Shown here in pieces: positions 32,899 through 42,347 of a stretch of 64,000 bases of DNA. Within the stretch, counting starts at the first letter, position 1; every line of letters starts with the position of its first letter. Both the position numbers and the translations under genes were made by a program. The notes beneath the pieces are model-generated. The model searched no databases, was not told the DNA's origin, and saw nothing but the letters and a program-made list of their open reading frames with translations. The DNA comes from HGM04593 sp045634305 (GTDB lineage: Bacteria > Bacteroidota > Bacteroidia > Bacteroidales > Bacteroidaceae). Location: contig JAZQZZ010000039.1 in assembly GCA_045634305.1 (NCBI GenBank), positions 1 to 64,000 on the forward strand, in the 5' to 3' direction.

Positions 32899-35049
32899 AT
32901 GAAAAAGATTCTTTCAACAATATGCGCGGCACTGCTTTGCATGAGTGCCACTGCACAGACCGACTACGCCTCATTGGTAAACCCACTCATAGGTACCGAC
33001 GGCAAGGGCAACGTATATCCAGGAGCACAGGCTCCGTTCGGTATGGTGCAGCTGAGCCCCGACAATGGACAGCCCGGTTGGGACTGGATTGCGGGATACT
33101 TCTACCCCGACAGCACCATTGCAGGATTCAGCCACACACACCTTAGCGGTACGGGAGCAGGCGACCTCTACGATATCAGTTTCTTGCCAGTGACATTGCC
33201 GGTGAGAAAGGCCGATGCACCACTTGGGGTACACTCAATGTTCAGCCACGAGCGCGAGCTGTGCGAGGCAGGATATTACCGCGTACATCTTGACAGCTAC
33301 GGCATTGATGTGGAGCTGACAGCAACTGAGCGTTGCGGAGTGCAGCGTTACACTTTCCCGGGTGAAGAGGGCACTGTGCTGCTGAACCTTGGCAAGGCAA
33401 CAAACTGGGATGCCACACAGGCCACCCACATTGCCATTGTTGACAGTTGTACAATAGAGGGCTACCGTCACTCGAACGGATGGGCACGCGGACAGGAGGT
33501 ATATTTCCGCACAAGGTTCTCAAAGCCCATAGCGACATTTGAATGTGATTCAATACAAGTCATACGCGACGGCAATATACGGATTATGCCCGGTGTGGCA
33601 AAAATGACCTTTGACCTTGACCGCGACAGGGAGCTGACAATTGTCACAGCACTATCAGGAACAGGACTCGATGGCGCAGCAAAGAACCTTGCCGCAGAGG
33701 CACAGCACAACGACTTTGACCTTTACCGCGCAAAGACACAAGAACATTGGAACAATCGGCTGTCGTGCATAGAGGTAAAGGGCGGTACACGCGATGAGCA
33801 GGTATGCTTCTACACAGCCCTTTACCGTACCATGATTGCACCCACACTGTATTGCGATGTCGACGGCAAGTACCGTGGAGCCGACAAGCAGAACCACACT
33901 GCCGACGGATGGAAGAATTTCTCGACGTTCTCACTGTGGGACACATTCCGCGCCGCGCACCCGCTTTTCACCCTCACCGCACCCGAGCTGGTAGATGACA
34001 TGGTAAACTCATTCATTGCACACTATGAGCAGCATGGCCGTCTGCCGGTGTGGAACATGTGGGGAAGCGAGACCGACATGATGATTGGCTACCACTCCGT
34101 ACCGGTGATTGCCGACGCCTACCTCAAGGGATTCCGTGGTTTCGATGCCGAGAAGGCACTTGCAGCCTGTGTTGCCACAGCAAACAGCGACGAATACCGC
34201 GGTATCGGGTTCTACAGAAATAACGGTTACGTGCCATATGATGTTGTAGACCCCTACAATGCCGACAACTGGGCAATGTCGCGCACCCTGGAATATGCCT
34301 ATGACGACTACTGCATAGCGCGTATGGCACAGGCCATGGGAAACGACAGCATAGCAGCCGTATTCTACAAACGCGCGGAGAACTGGCGCAACCAGTATAA
34401 CCCCGCCACAACATTCATGCAACCACGCGACAGCAAGGGTGAGTTCCAGCCACAGTTCAGCCCCGACGAATATACCCAACATATTTGCGAGAGCAATGCA
34501 TGGCACTATATGTGGAGCGTACAGCACGACATTGACGGACTTATAGAGTTGATGGGCAAGAAGCGCTTTGAGCAGAAGCTTGACAGCATGTTCACCTACT
34601 CGCCAAGCGAGAATGACGAGCTGCCAATCTTCAGCACCGGAATGATTGGGCAGTATGCCCACGGCAACGAGCCGAGCCATCACGTGGCATACCTGTTCAA
34701 CCATATTGGAAAGCCGGAGAAGACAAGGCAATATGTGCAACAGATTATGCGTGAGATGTACCGCAACAGCCCCGACGGCGTTTGTGGCAACGAGGACTGC
34801 GGACAGATGTCGGCATGGTATGTGATGAGTGCTATGGGTTTCTACCCTGTCAACCCATGCGGCGGAGAATATGAGCTTGGCATGCCGCTATTCCCCGAGG
34901 TGAAACTGCACCTTGCGGATGGGAATACGTTTACCGTAAAAGCCAACAATGGAAATAGAAACATTAAACCCAGCCTCGACGGCAAGCGCGTTAAAGGCAC
35001 CACAATTTCACACAAGGATATAATTGAAGGCGGAGTGCTGGAATTTTAG
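32899..35049 (+). CDS. GH92 family alpha-mannosidase, exported
   Basis: A 716-aa protein starting at Met 32899 with a signal peptide (MKKILSTICAALLCMSATA). The GH92 hallmarks are clear: VNPLIGTDGKGNVYPGAQAP at the N-terminus, GFSHTHLSGTGAGDLYD, the FSLWDTFRAAHP stretch, NMWGSETDMMIGYHSV and CGNEDCGQMSAWYVMSAMGFYP near the C-terminus. GH92 enzymes are calcium-dependent exo-alpha-mannosidases that trim host or yeast N-glycans (alpha-1,2, -1,3 or -1,4). Linkage cannot be read from sequence. It fits with the GH18 endoglycosidase at 43554 in N-glycan use. Confidence 0.94.
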   Translation: MKKILSTICAALLCMSATAQTDYASLVNPLIGTDGKGNVYPGAQAPFGMVQLSPDNGQPGWDWIAGYFYPDSTIAGFSHTHLSGTGAGDLYDISFLPVTLPVRKADAPLGVHSMFSHERELCEAGYYRVHLDSYGIDVELTATERCGVQRYTFPGEEGTVLLNLGKATNWDATQATHIAIVDSCTIEGYRHSNGWARGQEVYFRTRFSKPIATFECDSIQVIRDGNIRIMPGVAKMTFDLDRDRELTIVTALSGTGLDGAAKNLAAEAQHNDFDLYRAKTQEHWNNRLSCIEVKGGTRDEQVCFYTALYRTMIAPTLYCDVDGKYRGADKQNHTADGWKNFSTFSLWDTFRAAHPLFTLTAPELVDDMVNSFIAHYEQHGRLPVWNMWGSETDMMIGYHSVPVIADAYLKGFRGFDAEKALAACVATANSDEYRGIGFYRNNGYVPYDVVDPYNADNWAMSRTLEYAYDDYCIARMAQAMGNDSIAAVFYKRAENWRNQYNPATTFMQPRDSKGEFQPQFSPDEYTQHICESNAWHYMWSVQHDIDGLIELMGKKRFEQKLDSMFTYSPSENDELPIFSTGMIGQYAHGNEPSHHVAYLFNHIGKPEKTRQYVQQIMREMYRNSPDGVCGNEDCGQMSAWYVMSAMGFYPVNPCGGEYELGMPLFPEVKLHLADGNTFTVKANNGNRNIKPSLDGKRVKGTTISHKDIIEGGVLEF

Positions 35050-35068
35050 GATTACAGGGTGTAAAAAA

Positions 35069-35094
35069 GGGTAGACGCACCGGTCTACCCCTAC
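35069..35094. repeat. GGGTAGACGCACCGG palindromic repeat
   Basis: A variant of the GTAGGGGCGAACC family seen at 15524-15730 and 16505-16595, placed between the convergent GH92 and TIR genes. Confidence 0.6.
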
Positions 35095-35110
35095 AAGTCT
35101 AAATCCTAAA

Positions 35111-36079
35111 TCAAAAAGCGGACACGGCACGCACATTGTCGTCGCTGAACTTATTGCAGTCGATGGTGCCGCCATACTTCATACCGACATTCCACGCACA
35201 AAACTCTTTATTAGATTCCGTAGAAGACCATAAGAAACGTCCTAATGTTACAGCCTTAATTTTACTCAAGCTTTCATTTATTATATCACGCTTTTCGCAT
35301 ATGGACAGAAGCTCTTCTTTTGCCGGTAAATACCAACCTTCGCCTTTAGTAGCACACCAAGCAAAAGCAGGATAATTTGTTTCCCAATTGGATTGTTTTT
35401 TTATCTTGTTAAAGTTACTCATTCCATCGTCATGGGATGTTGCATCAGTTTTTCTTTTATAAACATCCACTACTGCCCATGACAAGCCTTTACTCTCATC
35501 AAGGCTTACAATCTTTCCATGCTTGCCATCGGCAGTAACATCAAAGACTATGCCCTGTTTGCCGTTTTCATCATACAAGTCACCTATTTTATAGGTTTTC
35601 GAAGCAGTGTGAACATCAACCTTCTTGGTTGTCTTTCTTTCGTTATTCAGCAATGCTTCACCGATAAAAGATTCAGAACCATACCAATCCCCGATATTAC
35701 GGAGCAGTTTGTCGTACTGCATCGGGACTTTTATATCAATATAATCGACCGACCCGAAGAAGAAGAGGAACCAACCACGCAGTTTACCGCCATCAACAAC
35801 CACCGGAACAATTTTCTTGCCAGTATTACGCGCATAGTCTATTTCTCTTCTTGCGAACTCCGATGCCATGGAATTGTCCGACAAGATAAACAGTACTGTA
35901 TCTACTCTATCAATGGCATTTATAATGACGTCGACAAACTGGTCGCCACTTTCAATACCATTCCAATCCACCCAGCAACGGGCATTCGTCTTTTCGTGGA
36001 TATCATCGACCAAGCACTTTACAACATCCATGTCGGCACGGCTGTAACTTACAAAAATGTCGTATTTTTCATTTCTCAT
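35111..36079 (-). CDS. TIR domain fused to Lcl_C (DUF1566) domain
   Basis: A 322-aa cytosolic protein. Residues 5-130 form a TIR domain: YDIFVSYSRADMDVV at the start, WVDWNGIESGDQF (BB loop region), LFILSDNSMASEFARREI with the putative catalytic Glu79, and VPVVVD. Residues about 175-322 match the Lcl_C/DUF1566 C-type-lectin-like fold (GWYLPAKEEL, FLWSSTE, AWNVGM, VRAVSAF). Bacterial TIR proteins often cleave NAD or make signalling nucleotides in phage defence; here the second domain could sense a ligand. AT-rich codons compared with neighbours. No defence partner gene is adjacent. The function is inferred. Confidence 0.85.
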   Translation of the reverse strand: MRNEKYDIFVSYSRADMDVVKCLVDDIHEKTNARCWVDWNGIESGDQFVDVIINAIDRVDTVLFILSDNSMASEFARREIDYARNTGKKIVPVVVDGGKLRGWFLFFFGSVDYIDIKVPMQYDKLLRNIGDWYGSESFIGEALLNNERKTTKKVDVHTASKTYKIGDLYDENGKQGIVFDVTADGKHGKIVSLDESKGLSWAVVDVYKRKTDATSHDDGMSNFNKIKKQSNWETNYPAFAWCATKGEGWYLPAKEELLSICEKRDIINESLSKIKAVTLGRFLWSSTESNKEFCAWNVGMKYGGTIDCNKFSDDNVRAVSAF

Positions 36080-36120
36080 GGTTCAATGTTTGATGATGTA
36101 GTAATTCGCTTATTCGCAAC

Positions 36121-36163
36121 TTTAACCTTTTAGATTTCCGCTTTAACCTTTCCGTTTTCACTT
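36121..36163. repeat. TTTCCGCTTTAACCTTTCCG intergenic repeat
   Basis: A short AT-rich repeat related to that at 21609-21651, between the TIR gene start and the antiporter stop. Confidence 0.5.
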
Positions 36164-38179
36164 TTAATGTGTCTCACCACCCTCTACCTTGTAGCCACTT
36201 GGATATATGAGCATGATACTTGTGTCTTGATAATCGCGTTGCAACTGCACGAAGATGTGGTCGAGTGATGGGCGGAAGGAGATTGAACCCTTGCGTGCGC
36301 TTACAATGATGAGCAGATGGTCTTTATGTATCACCTGTGCAAGGCGTTTGAGGTCGTTGCCGCCGTCGGTTTCAAAGTATGAGGCATCTACAGGCGCATG
36401 TTTCTTGAGTTCAACTTTAATCTTATCCATTGTATCGGGGTGCCCGTGATACATAATCCTGCAACCAAGGCCGCTTGCCATGCGCGCGGTCTCCTCGACC
36501 CAATAGGGGAAACCGGCCTCGAACTCGGCCTTTGCGGGGAAGGTTATGTGAATCATGCGCACGGTGTTCAATGGAATGTTCATGCGTGCCATGAGAACCT
36601 GACAATCGAGTGAGTTAAGCACCTCGGGCAACACATTACCCAAGAAACTGTCGTTGGCAGTCTCCTTCTTGTGGAAACCGAGAATAAGTTCGCGATAGTC
36701 GTTCTCCTTGACCTCGTGCACAATACCATGCGCAAGGTTGGTTGTGAGACGCATTTTGGTGAGCAGCGGCACATTTACCGACGCAGCTATGTTGGCAGCC
36801 TGGTCGAGAACCTTGCTGCCATCGTGCCGACGTTGTTTGTCCTCGTCGAGCACAACATTGATGGCCGAGAGTGGAATCTGGCTGTTCTCCTTGCGCACAA
36901 GCAGCGCCAAGTCCATAAGACGGTCGACCATGCCCGGATTGGCAAGCGCCAGAAGAGTCTTTTTAGAAGATACCCCGGCGGGTGCATTGAGTGCCTTGCC
37001 CGAAAGAATGAGCTTGCGTGATGCCCTGTCGGCAACAATTGAACTGACAACGCAGGTCACCAGAATAAGCAGGATGGTTCCGTTGAGCACATCGTCGTTC
37101 AACAGCCCTATCTTGTTACCCACAATGGCTGCAGCCAACGTTGCGGCGGCCTGCGAGGTACTCAAGCCGAACATGAGATTACGTTCACCCGACGACATGC
37201 GGTATACCTTTGACACCAGGAACGATGCTATCCATTTGCCCACCAGTGCTGTAGAAACCATTACACCGGCCACAACAAGCGAGTTACCTCCCTTGAAGAG
37301 CACGCTTACGTCAATCATCATTCCCACACCAATGAGGAAGAACGGTATGAAGATTGCATTGCCCACAAAGTCTATGCGTCGCATGAGCGGAGATGAGTGA
37401 GGTATGAGCCTGTTGAGCACCAATCCGGTGATGAAGGCTCCAAGAATGCCTTCCATGCCTGCAAGTTTCATCAATCCCGCGCCAAGGAACAGCAGCATCA
37501 TTACAAAGATGTACTGTATGACACTGTCGTTGTAGTTGCGGAAGAAGTAACGTGCAATGCGTGGGAAAAAGAAAATTATTATTGCACCGACTGCTATCAA
37601 TTTCACGAACATCAGCAGCACAAACCACACATTGGCTTCGCCACGGGATATTCCCACAATTATAGCCAGCACAAAAAGTGTGAGTGTGTCGGTAATCACC
37701 GTTCCGCCCACCACAAAATTGACACAGCGCAGGCGTGAGAGACCATAACGCGCCACAATGGGGTACGATATGAGAGTATAGGACGCATACATACTCGCCA
37801 GCAGCAACGATGTCATGAAATTGTCGTACTTGAGTATGAAGGTGTTTGCCAGCAGACCGAGTGCGATGGGTATTGCAAAGACAGCAAGTCCCATGAGCAA
37901 TGCACCACCCTTTGCCTGCTTCATCTCCTGCATGTTTATTTCGAGGCTGGCAAGGAACATTATGTAAAAGAGTCCCACCTCGCCAAAGAGTTCAAAGCTG
38001 TCGTCACGGTCAAGGATATTCAATCCGTTAGGGCCTATGAGCAATCCGGCCAATATCATTCCAATGATGTGCGGCAGGCGCAGCCTGTTGAACAGCAACG
38101 GTGCAAAAAGCACAATAGACAGCACTCCAAGATATATCCAGGTGGGTTCGGTAACTGGGAACAACGTACTGAAATTCAT
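36164..38179 (-). CDS. CPA2-family monovalent cation:proton antiporter with C-terminal USP-like domain
   Basis: A 671-aa protein. The N-terminal 400 residues are a Na+/H+ exchanger domain with about 12-13 hydrophobic segments (FNRLRLPHIIGMILAGLLIGPNGL near 31-54; GMEGILGAFITGLVLNR near 241-257). Residues 420-671 are cytosolic and hold one or two universal-stress-protein-like folds (LVRKENSQIPLSAINVVLDED). Architecture as in KefB-like/YbaL-like exchangers, but without a TrkA-N domain. It would exchange K+ or Na+ for protons at the inner membrane. Monocistronic or paired with the DUF3078 gene 42 bases upstream. Confidence 0.88.
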   Translation of the reverse strand: MNFSTLFPVTEPTWIYLGVLSIVLFAPLLFNRLRLPHIIGMILAGLLIGPNGLNILDRDDSFELFGEVGLFYIMFLASLEINMQEMKQAKGGALLMGLAVFAIPIALGLLANTFILKYDNFMTSLLLASMYASYTLISYPIVARYGLSRLRCVNFVVGGTVITDTLTLFVLAIIVGISRGEANVWFVLLMFVKLIAVGAIIIFFFPRIARYFFRNYNDSVIQYIFVMMLLFLGAGLMKLAGMEGILGAFITGLVLNRLIPHSSPLMRRIDFVGNAIFIPFFLIGVGMMIDVSVLFKGGNSLVVAGVMVSTALVGKWIASFLVSKVYRMSSGERNLMFGLSTSQAAATLAAAIVGNKIGLLNDDVLNGTILLILVTCVVSSIVADRASRKLILSGKALNAPAGVSSKKTLLALANPGMVDRLMDLALLVRKENSQIPLSAINVVLDEDKQRRHDGSKVLDQAANIAASVNVPLLTKMRLTTNLAHGIVHEVKENDYRELILGFHKKETANDSFLGNVLPEVLNSLDCQVLMARMNIPLNTVRMIHITFPAKAEFEAGFPYWVEETARMASGLGCRIMYHGHPDTMDKIKVELKKHAPVDASYFETDGGNDLKRLAQVIHKDHLLIIVSARKGSISFRPSLDHIFVQLQRDYQDTSIMLIYPSGYKVEGGETH

Positions 38180-38221
38180 GATGGTATACTGTCTATTGTG
38201 AATATTTTTCTAAATCGGTTC

Positions 38222-39508
38222 TTACCAAGCGTAGGCAACGCCAAGTGTGAAGAGTTCCTTCAACTGCCAGAACTTCCACTCATCGTGCATGGTCACACTG
38301 TCGTCGAAGCGTGCGTTGAGCATCAATGAAGCGGTGAAGTACTTGCTGAGGGCCACATTGAACTTGGTCTCCCACTGGAAGAATGCACGGTGGTAGTTGG
38401 TGTAGTACTCAAGACGTGAATATACATCGAGGAACGATGTAAGCTGGTAAGTAGGGATTGTAACCACAAGCTGGGTACCATAGTCGTGTCTTGCACGGCC
38501 ACGGCCGATGTCAAAGCCATTATCCTCGTTCACGCCAAGCGAACCGGCCAAGCGCTCATAGTGCACATAGCGGAAGTTATATGCCGAAAGCGGAGCAAGG
38601 AAGACCTCGAGCTTGAAGTTTCCGAGATTCGGTTTGAAGTTGAAACCGATTGAGGCATTCGCGTCGAGCGGAGCAAGGCAGTTAGAGATGAAATCGGCTG
38701 TATTCACAGGGTAGTTGGGCAACATCTGTGACTCAACCTTCAGCTTTGCAGCAAGGTCAAGGTTCTTCACGATCTTGTAACCGAATGTCGACTCAAGGCG
38801 CAACTTGTCGGTGTTTGACCTGAAGGTGTGAAGCGTATCGGCCTGTGAGGTTGCAAAACCAAGGTCAAGGTCAAAGTGGTTTGTCCATGTGATGCGGTCC
38901 TTGTCGTCATAGTTCATGTCGAGGTCAATTGTCGCAAGCATTGCGTAGTTGCTTTCACCACCCTGATACCAGTTCTCAGAGATGAAGTTCTGTGTAAAGG
39001 TCAACGATGTACGGCCCGAGAATTTCCAGTTGCTTGGTTTCTTAACGGTGGTCTTCATGCCGCCGGCCACGTCGTCGGGTATTTCAAGCTTTGCAAACTT
39101 GAGGTCGGGAGCAGCCGCCTTTGAGACGTTGGCCGGAACAAACTTCTCGCTGCGGAGTTCGGCCTCGGTCATCTGCACCTTCTCGGGAGCAGTGCGGTAA
39201 AGTCCCATCATAACGTTTTCAACAACTGCCTCGCGCTCGGCATCCATAGCCTTTACATCGCTCTCCGCAACGTCGTCATTGCCGGCAAATGCGCCATTCA
39301 CAACCGACTCATACAGCACCGGTGTGGCGAACAGTTTGGCATATACGGGGTTTGCATCTTCGGTATCCTCGCCGTCGACAACAGTTGAGGCAGCAACAGC
39401 CTCATCAATCTTGCTGTTGAAATAATCATACACTTCTGAATTGTTCTGCGCAGTCGCCACAGACAACGCGAACAAAGAGAACAAAGAAATAGTCAATTTT
39501 GTTTTCAT
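38222..39508 (-). CDS. DUF3078 family exported (outer-membrane) protein
   Basis: A 428-aa protein with a signal peptide (MKTKLTISLFSLFALSVATA). The N-terminal part is acidic and helical; from about 165 it becomes beta-strand rich (WKFSGRTSLTFTQNFISENWYQGGESNYAML), the DUF3078 signature, and it ends in aromatic Trp (GVAYAW), suiting an outer-membrane beta-barrel. The function is unknown. It may share a transcript with the cation antiporter gene downstream. Confidence 0.82.
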   Translation of the reverse strand: MKTKLTISLFSLFALSVATAQNNSEVYDYFNSKIDEAVAASTVVDGEDTEDANPVYAKLFATPVLYESVVNGAFAGNDDVAESDVKAMDAEREAVVENVMMGLYRTAPEKVQMTEAELRSEKFVPANVSKAAAPDLKFAKLEIPDDVAGGMKTTVKKPSNWKFSGRTSLTFTQNFISENWYQGGESNYAMLATIDLDMNYDDKDRITWTNHFDLDLGFATSQADTLHTFRSNTDKLRLESTFGYKIVKNLDLAAKLKVESQMLPNYPVNTADFISNCLAPLDANASIGFNFKPNLGNFKLEVFLAPLSAYNFRYVHYERLAGSLGVNEDNGFDIGRGRARHDYGTQLVVTIPTYQLTSFLDVYSRLEYYTNYHRAFFQWETKFNVALSKYFTASLMLNARFDDSVTMHDEWKFWQLKELFTLGVAYAW

Positions 39509-39526
39509 AGCTTTATGTTTGATGTG

Positions 39527-39534
39527 CGAAGATA
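39527..39534 (-). promoter_or_regulatory. -7 element of the DUF3078 gene
   Basis: The minus strand reads TATCTTCG, one mismatch from consensus, 19 bases before the start codon; no clear -33 was found. Confidence 0.4.
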
Positions 39535-39628
39535 ATACTTTTTAACAATAAATGCGCGTAACGGACATAATAAATACAAAGTTTGCATTTTAACCGCCTC
39601 ACAAACGATGAATATTGTTATTTTTTCC

Positions 39629-39636
39629 TATCTTTG
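39629..39636 (+). promoter_or_regulatory. -7 element of yidC
   Basis: TATCTTTG followed by C, a consensus match; the leader would be about 45 bases. The -33 is unclear. Confidence 0.5.
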
Positions 39637-39687
39637 CAAGTCTATTGCGAAAACAGATTGAATTATAAACTACTTACAAAATAAAAA

Positions 39688-41607
39688 ATGAACAAAAAAA
39701 CCATTATCGCATACGTACTTATAGGACTCGTAATCATTGGTTTCTTCAAATTCAACCAGAAGAGTCCCGAGGACATACAGCGAGAGAAAGCACGCCAGGA
39801 ACGCATTGCCCAGAAGAAGATTCAGGACCAGATTATCGAGCAGGAGCGCGCCGAATATGCAAAGAAACAGTTCGAGAACATCAAGAACGACACCGCAAGC
39901 ATTTTCCACAACGTGTATAACGGTGTAGCGACACCGGTCGTTTTGACAAATGACAAGGTCAGTGTCACCATCAATACACTTGGCGGACGCATAACAAGCG
40001 CATCTCTCAAGGAATACAAGGACCAGCAGGGTGGCGATGTGATACTCTTTGACAGCAATGACAAGCTGAAGAACAGCAGACCCGGCAACAGAATGGCCTA
40101 TACATTCAAGATGAAGCCACAATACGGCGACCTCAACACCGAGCAGTGCTACTTTGCATTGCAGGAGGCTACAGCCGACAAGGCCGTACTGCGCCTCGAC
40201 TTCAAGGAAGGACGTTACATAGACTTCATCTACCGTCTGCGCCCCGACAGCTACATTACCGACCTTTACATCAAGGCAAACAACATGGGCGACCTGCTCA
40301 GCTCAAGCGAGTCGGTTGACATCATGTGGAAGCAGCTTCTGCGCCAGCAGGAGCCCGGTTACGACTTCGAGCAGCGTTTCACCAACCTCACATACAAGCT
40401 GACAGACGACGACACCGACAATCTCAACGAGATGAAGAACGACAGCGAGTCACTCACCGAGAGTGTAAACTGGGTTGCATACAAGAACCAGTTCTTCTCG
40501 ACAATAATGATTGCCGGCGGAAACTTCAACAATACAAAGGTAAGCTCAACAAGCATTCCCGAGGGTGAGAACATGCTCAAGGAGTGCACAACAACCGCAG
40601 CCACACAGTTCGACCCGACAGGCGTTGTTGCAACAGGCCTCCAGTTCTACTTCGGCCCCAACAAGTTCAGCGCACTCAAGGACGCAAGTGACGAGGCTCT
40701 CAACCCCGAGAGCGACCTCGAACTTGAGGAAATCATATACTTCGGTTGGCCAATCGTGCGCTGGATTAACCGCTACTTCATCATGTACCTGTTCGACATT
40801 CTCTCAAGCACAGGTCTCAACATGGGTATCGTGCTGCTGTTGCTCACACTCATCGTGAAGTTGTGTGTATATCCTTTCACAAAGAAATCATACGTTTCAT
40901 CGGCAAAGATGCGTGCCCTCAAGCCATATCTCGATGAACTGAACGTCAAATACCCCAAGCAGGAGGATGCACTGAAGAAACAGCAGGAGATGATGGCTAT
41001 ATACCAGAAGTATGGCGCAAGCCCAATGGGCGGTTGCTTGCCTATGCTCATACAGATGCCTATCTTCATCGCCCTCTTCAACTTTGTGCCAAACGCCATC
41101 GAATTGCGCCAGGAGAGTTTCCTTTGGGCACACGACCTTTCGGCGTTCGACGCACTACTCAGTTGGAACAAGGATCTGTGGCTCATAGGTGACCACATCA
41201 GCATTTTCTGTCTCTTGTTCTCGGTGACACAGATTATCAACACATACTACACCAGCAAGCTCCAGGCACCTGCAATGAATACACCGGAGATGGAGCAGCA
41301 GCAGAAGATGATGCGCTGGATGATGTATCTGATGCCGGTAATCTTCTTCTTCGTGTTCAACGACTACTCTGCTGGTTTGAACTACTACTACTTCCTCTCA
41401 ACCCTGTTCAGCATCATCATCGCTCTCTATTTGAGAAAGAGCATCAAGGAAGATGAGCTTCTGAATAAGATGGAGGCATATGCCGAGAAGAACAAGGACT
41501 CAGTAGCAAAGCAGACCAACATGATGACACGCCTTGAGGCACTGCAGGAACAGCAGAAAAAGCTACTAGAGGAGCGTGAGAGAATCAAGAACAACCGCAA
41601 GAAATAA
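39688..41607 (+). CDS. yidC: membrane protein insertase YidC
   Basis: A 639-aa Gram-negative-type YidC. The N-terminal anchor is at 7-24, a large periplasmic beta-super-sandwich domain spans about 60-350, and the conserved Oxa1-like insertase core begins near 350 (FGWPIVRWINRYFIMYLFDIL), with the cytosolic loop (KMRALKPYLDELNVKYP), GCLPMLIQMPIFIALF and later segments. A charged coiled-coil C-terminus (LEALQEQQKKLLEERERIK) ends the protein. It inserts inner-membrane proteins with or without SecYEG. It is followed by the 41660 gene after 52 bases, probably on the same transcript, which ends at the terminator at 42302. Confidence 0.96.
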   Translation: MNKKTIIAYVLIGLVIIGFFKFNQKSPEDIQREKARQERIAQKKIQDQIIEQERAEYAKKQFENIKNDTASIFHNVYNGVATPVVLTNDKVSVTINTLGGRITSASLKEYKDQQGGDVILFDSNDKLKNSRPGNRMAYTFKMKPQYGDLNTEQCYFALQEATADKAVLRLDFKEGRYIDFIYRLRPDSYITDLYIKANNMGDLLSSSESVDIMWKQLLRQQEPGYDFEQRFTNLTYKLTDDDTDNLNEMKNDSESLTESVNWVAYKNQFFSTIMIAGGNFNNTKVSSTSIPEGENMLKECTTTAATQFDPTGVVATGLQFYFGPNKFSALKDASDEALNPESDLELEEIIYFGWPIVRWINRYFIMYLFDILSSTGLNMGIVLLLLTLIVKLCVYPFTKKSYVSSAKMRALKPYLDELNVKYPKQEDALKKQQEMMAIYQKYGASPMGGCLPMLIQMPIFIALFNFVPNAIELRQESFLWAHDLSAFDALLSWNKDLWLIGDHISIFCLLFSVTQIINTYYTSKLQAPAMNTPEMEQQQKMMRWMMYLMPVIFFFVFNDYSAGLNYYYFLSTLFSIIIALYLRKSIKEDELLNKMEAYAEKNKDSVAKQTNMMTRLEALQEQQKKLLEERERIKNNRKK

Positions 41608-41659
41608 CACTCCGGTTTTATAATATAAAAGGAATAATAACTGATAAAGAAGTTCAATA

Positions 41660-42295
41660 ATGGGATTTTTTAATTTTTTCAAGAAGAAAGACAAAAACGC
41701 CGAGCATCGCATTGGCGGCATGGAGGACTTCATGACCCTCATACGCGTATACTATCAGGCAGCCATGGCAGCTAACATTGGTATAACCAACATCAACATG
41801 TTGCCCGACCTTGCAACCTTCAAGCGTACCCTGAAGGTGCCCACACAGAACAACAAGCTTGGCGTGGGCGAGCGTAGCAAGTGCAAGAAGATGCTCGAGC
41901 AGCTATACAAACTCGACGAGAGTTTCTTCAAGGAGATTGACAACTCAATAAAGAAGAACTGCAAGAAGATACAGGATGCACAGCCATTCCTCTTTGCATT
42001 CCAGGGCTTCAACAATGACCTCATGATGCTTGTGGGCAACCTGCTCAAGTGGAAGTTCCGCGTGCCGGGCTTCATGCACAAGCTCCTGCACAGCATGACC
42101 GAGAAGATTGTCAACGACATCTTCACCAAGAACAACTGGAAGGATGAGGCCACATTCCGCACGGTATACTCGGTGCGCAACTACAACGATAAACTCGGCT
42201 ACTCACAGGCATGGATTACAGAGTACGTGTACAAAATCATCACACTCGCCAAGAAAGAGCCACGCAAGAACATGGAGGACACCGAAAAGAAATGA
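41660..42295 (+). CDS. conserved hypothetical protein downstream of yidC
   Basis: A 211-aa cytosolic protein starting MGFFNFFKKKDKN. It is mostly helical and basic (CKKMLEQLYKLDESFFKEI, IKKNCKKIQDA), with no membrane segment and no recognised domain. Codon use is like the core genes. It is placed 52 bases after yidC and ends just before a strong terminator, so a yidC operon partner is likely. I can propose no function. Confidence 0.7.
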   Translation: MGFFNFFKKKDKNAEHRIGGMEDFMTLIRVYYQAAMAANIGITNINMLPDLATFKRTLKVPTQNNKLGVGERSKCKKMLEQLYKLDESFFKEIDNSIKKNCKKIQDAQPFLFAFQGFNNDLMMLVGNLLKWKFRVPGFMHKLLHSMTEKIVNDIFTKNNWKDEATFRTVYSVRNYNDKLGYSQAWITEYVYKIITLAKKEPRKNMEDTEKK

Positions 42296-42301
42296 CATTG
42301 G

Positions 42302-42334
42302 CAGAGGCTCAAAATTTTGAGCCTCTGTTTTTTT
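42302..42334 (+). terminator. terminator of the yidC operon
   Basis: A 26-base palindrome (42302-42314 with 42315-42327, AAAATTTT centre) followed by seven T. Confidence 0.9.
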
Positions 42335-42347
42335 AGCAAAGAACAGC

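Noticed and set aside
34009..34740. 243-aa minus-strand ORF inside the GH92 gene
   Set aside because: Shadow of a conserved glycosidase gene.
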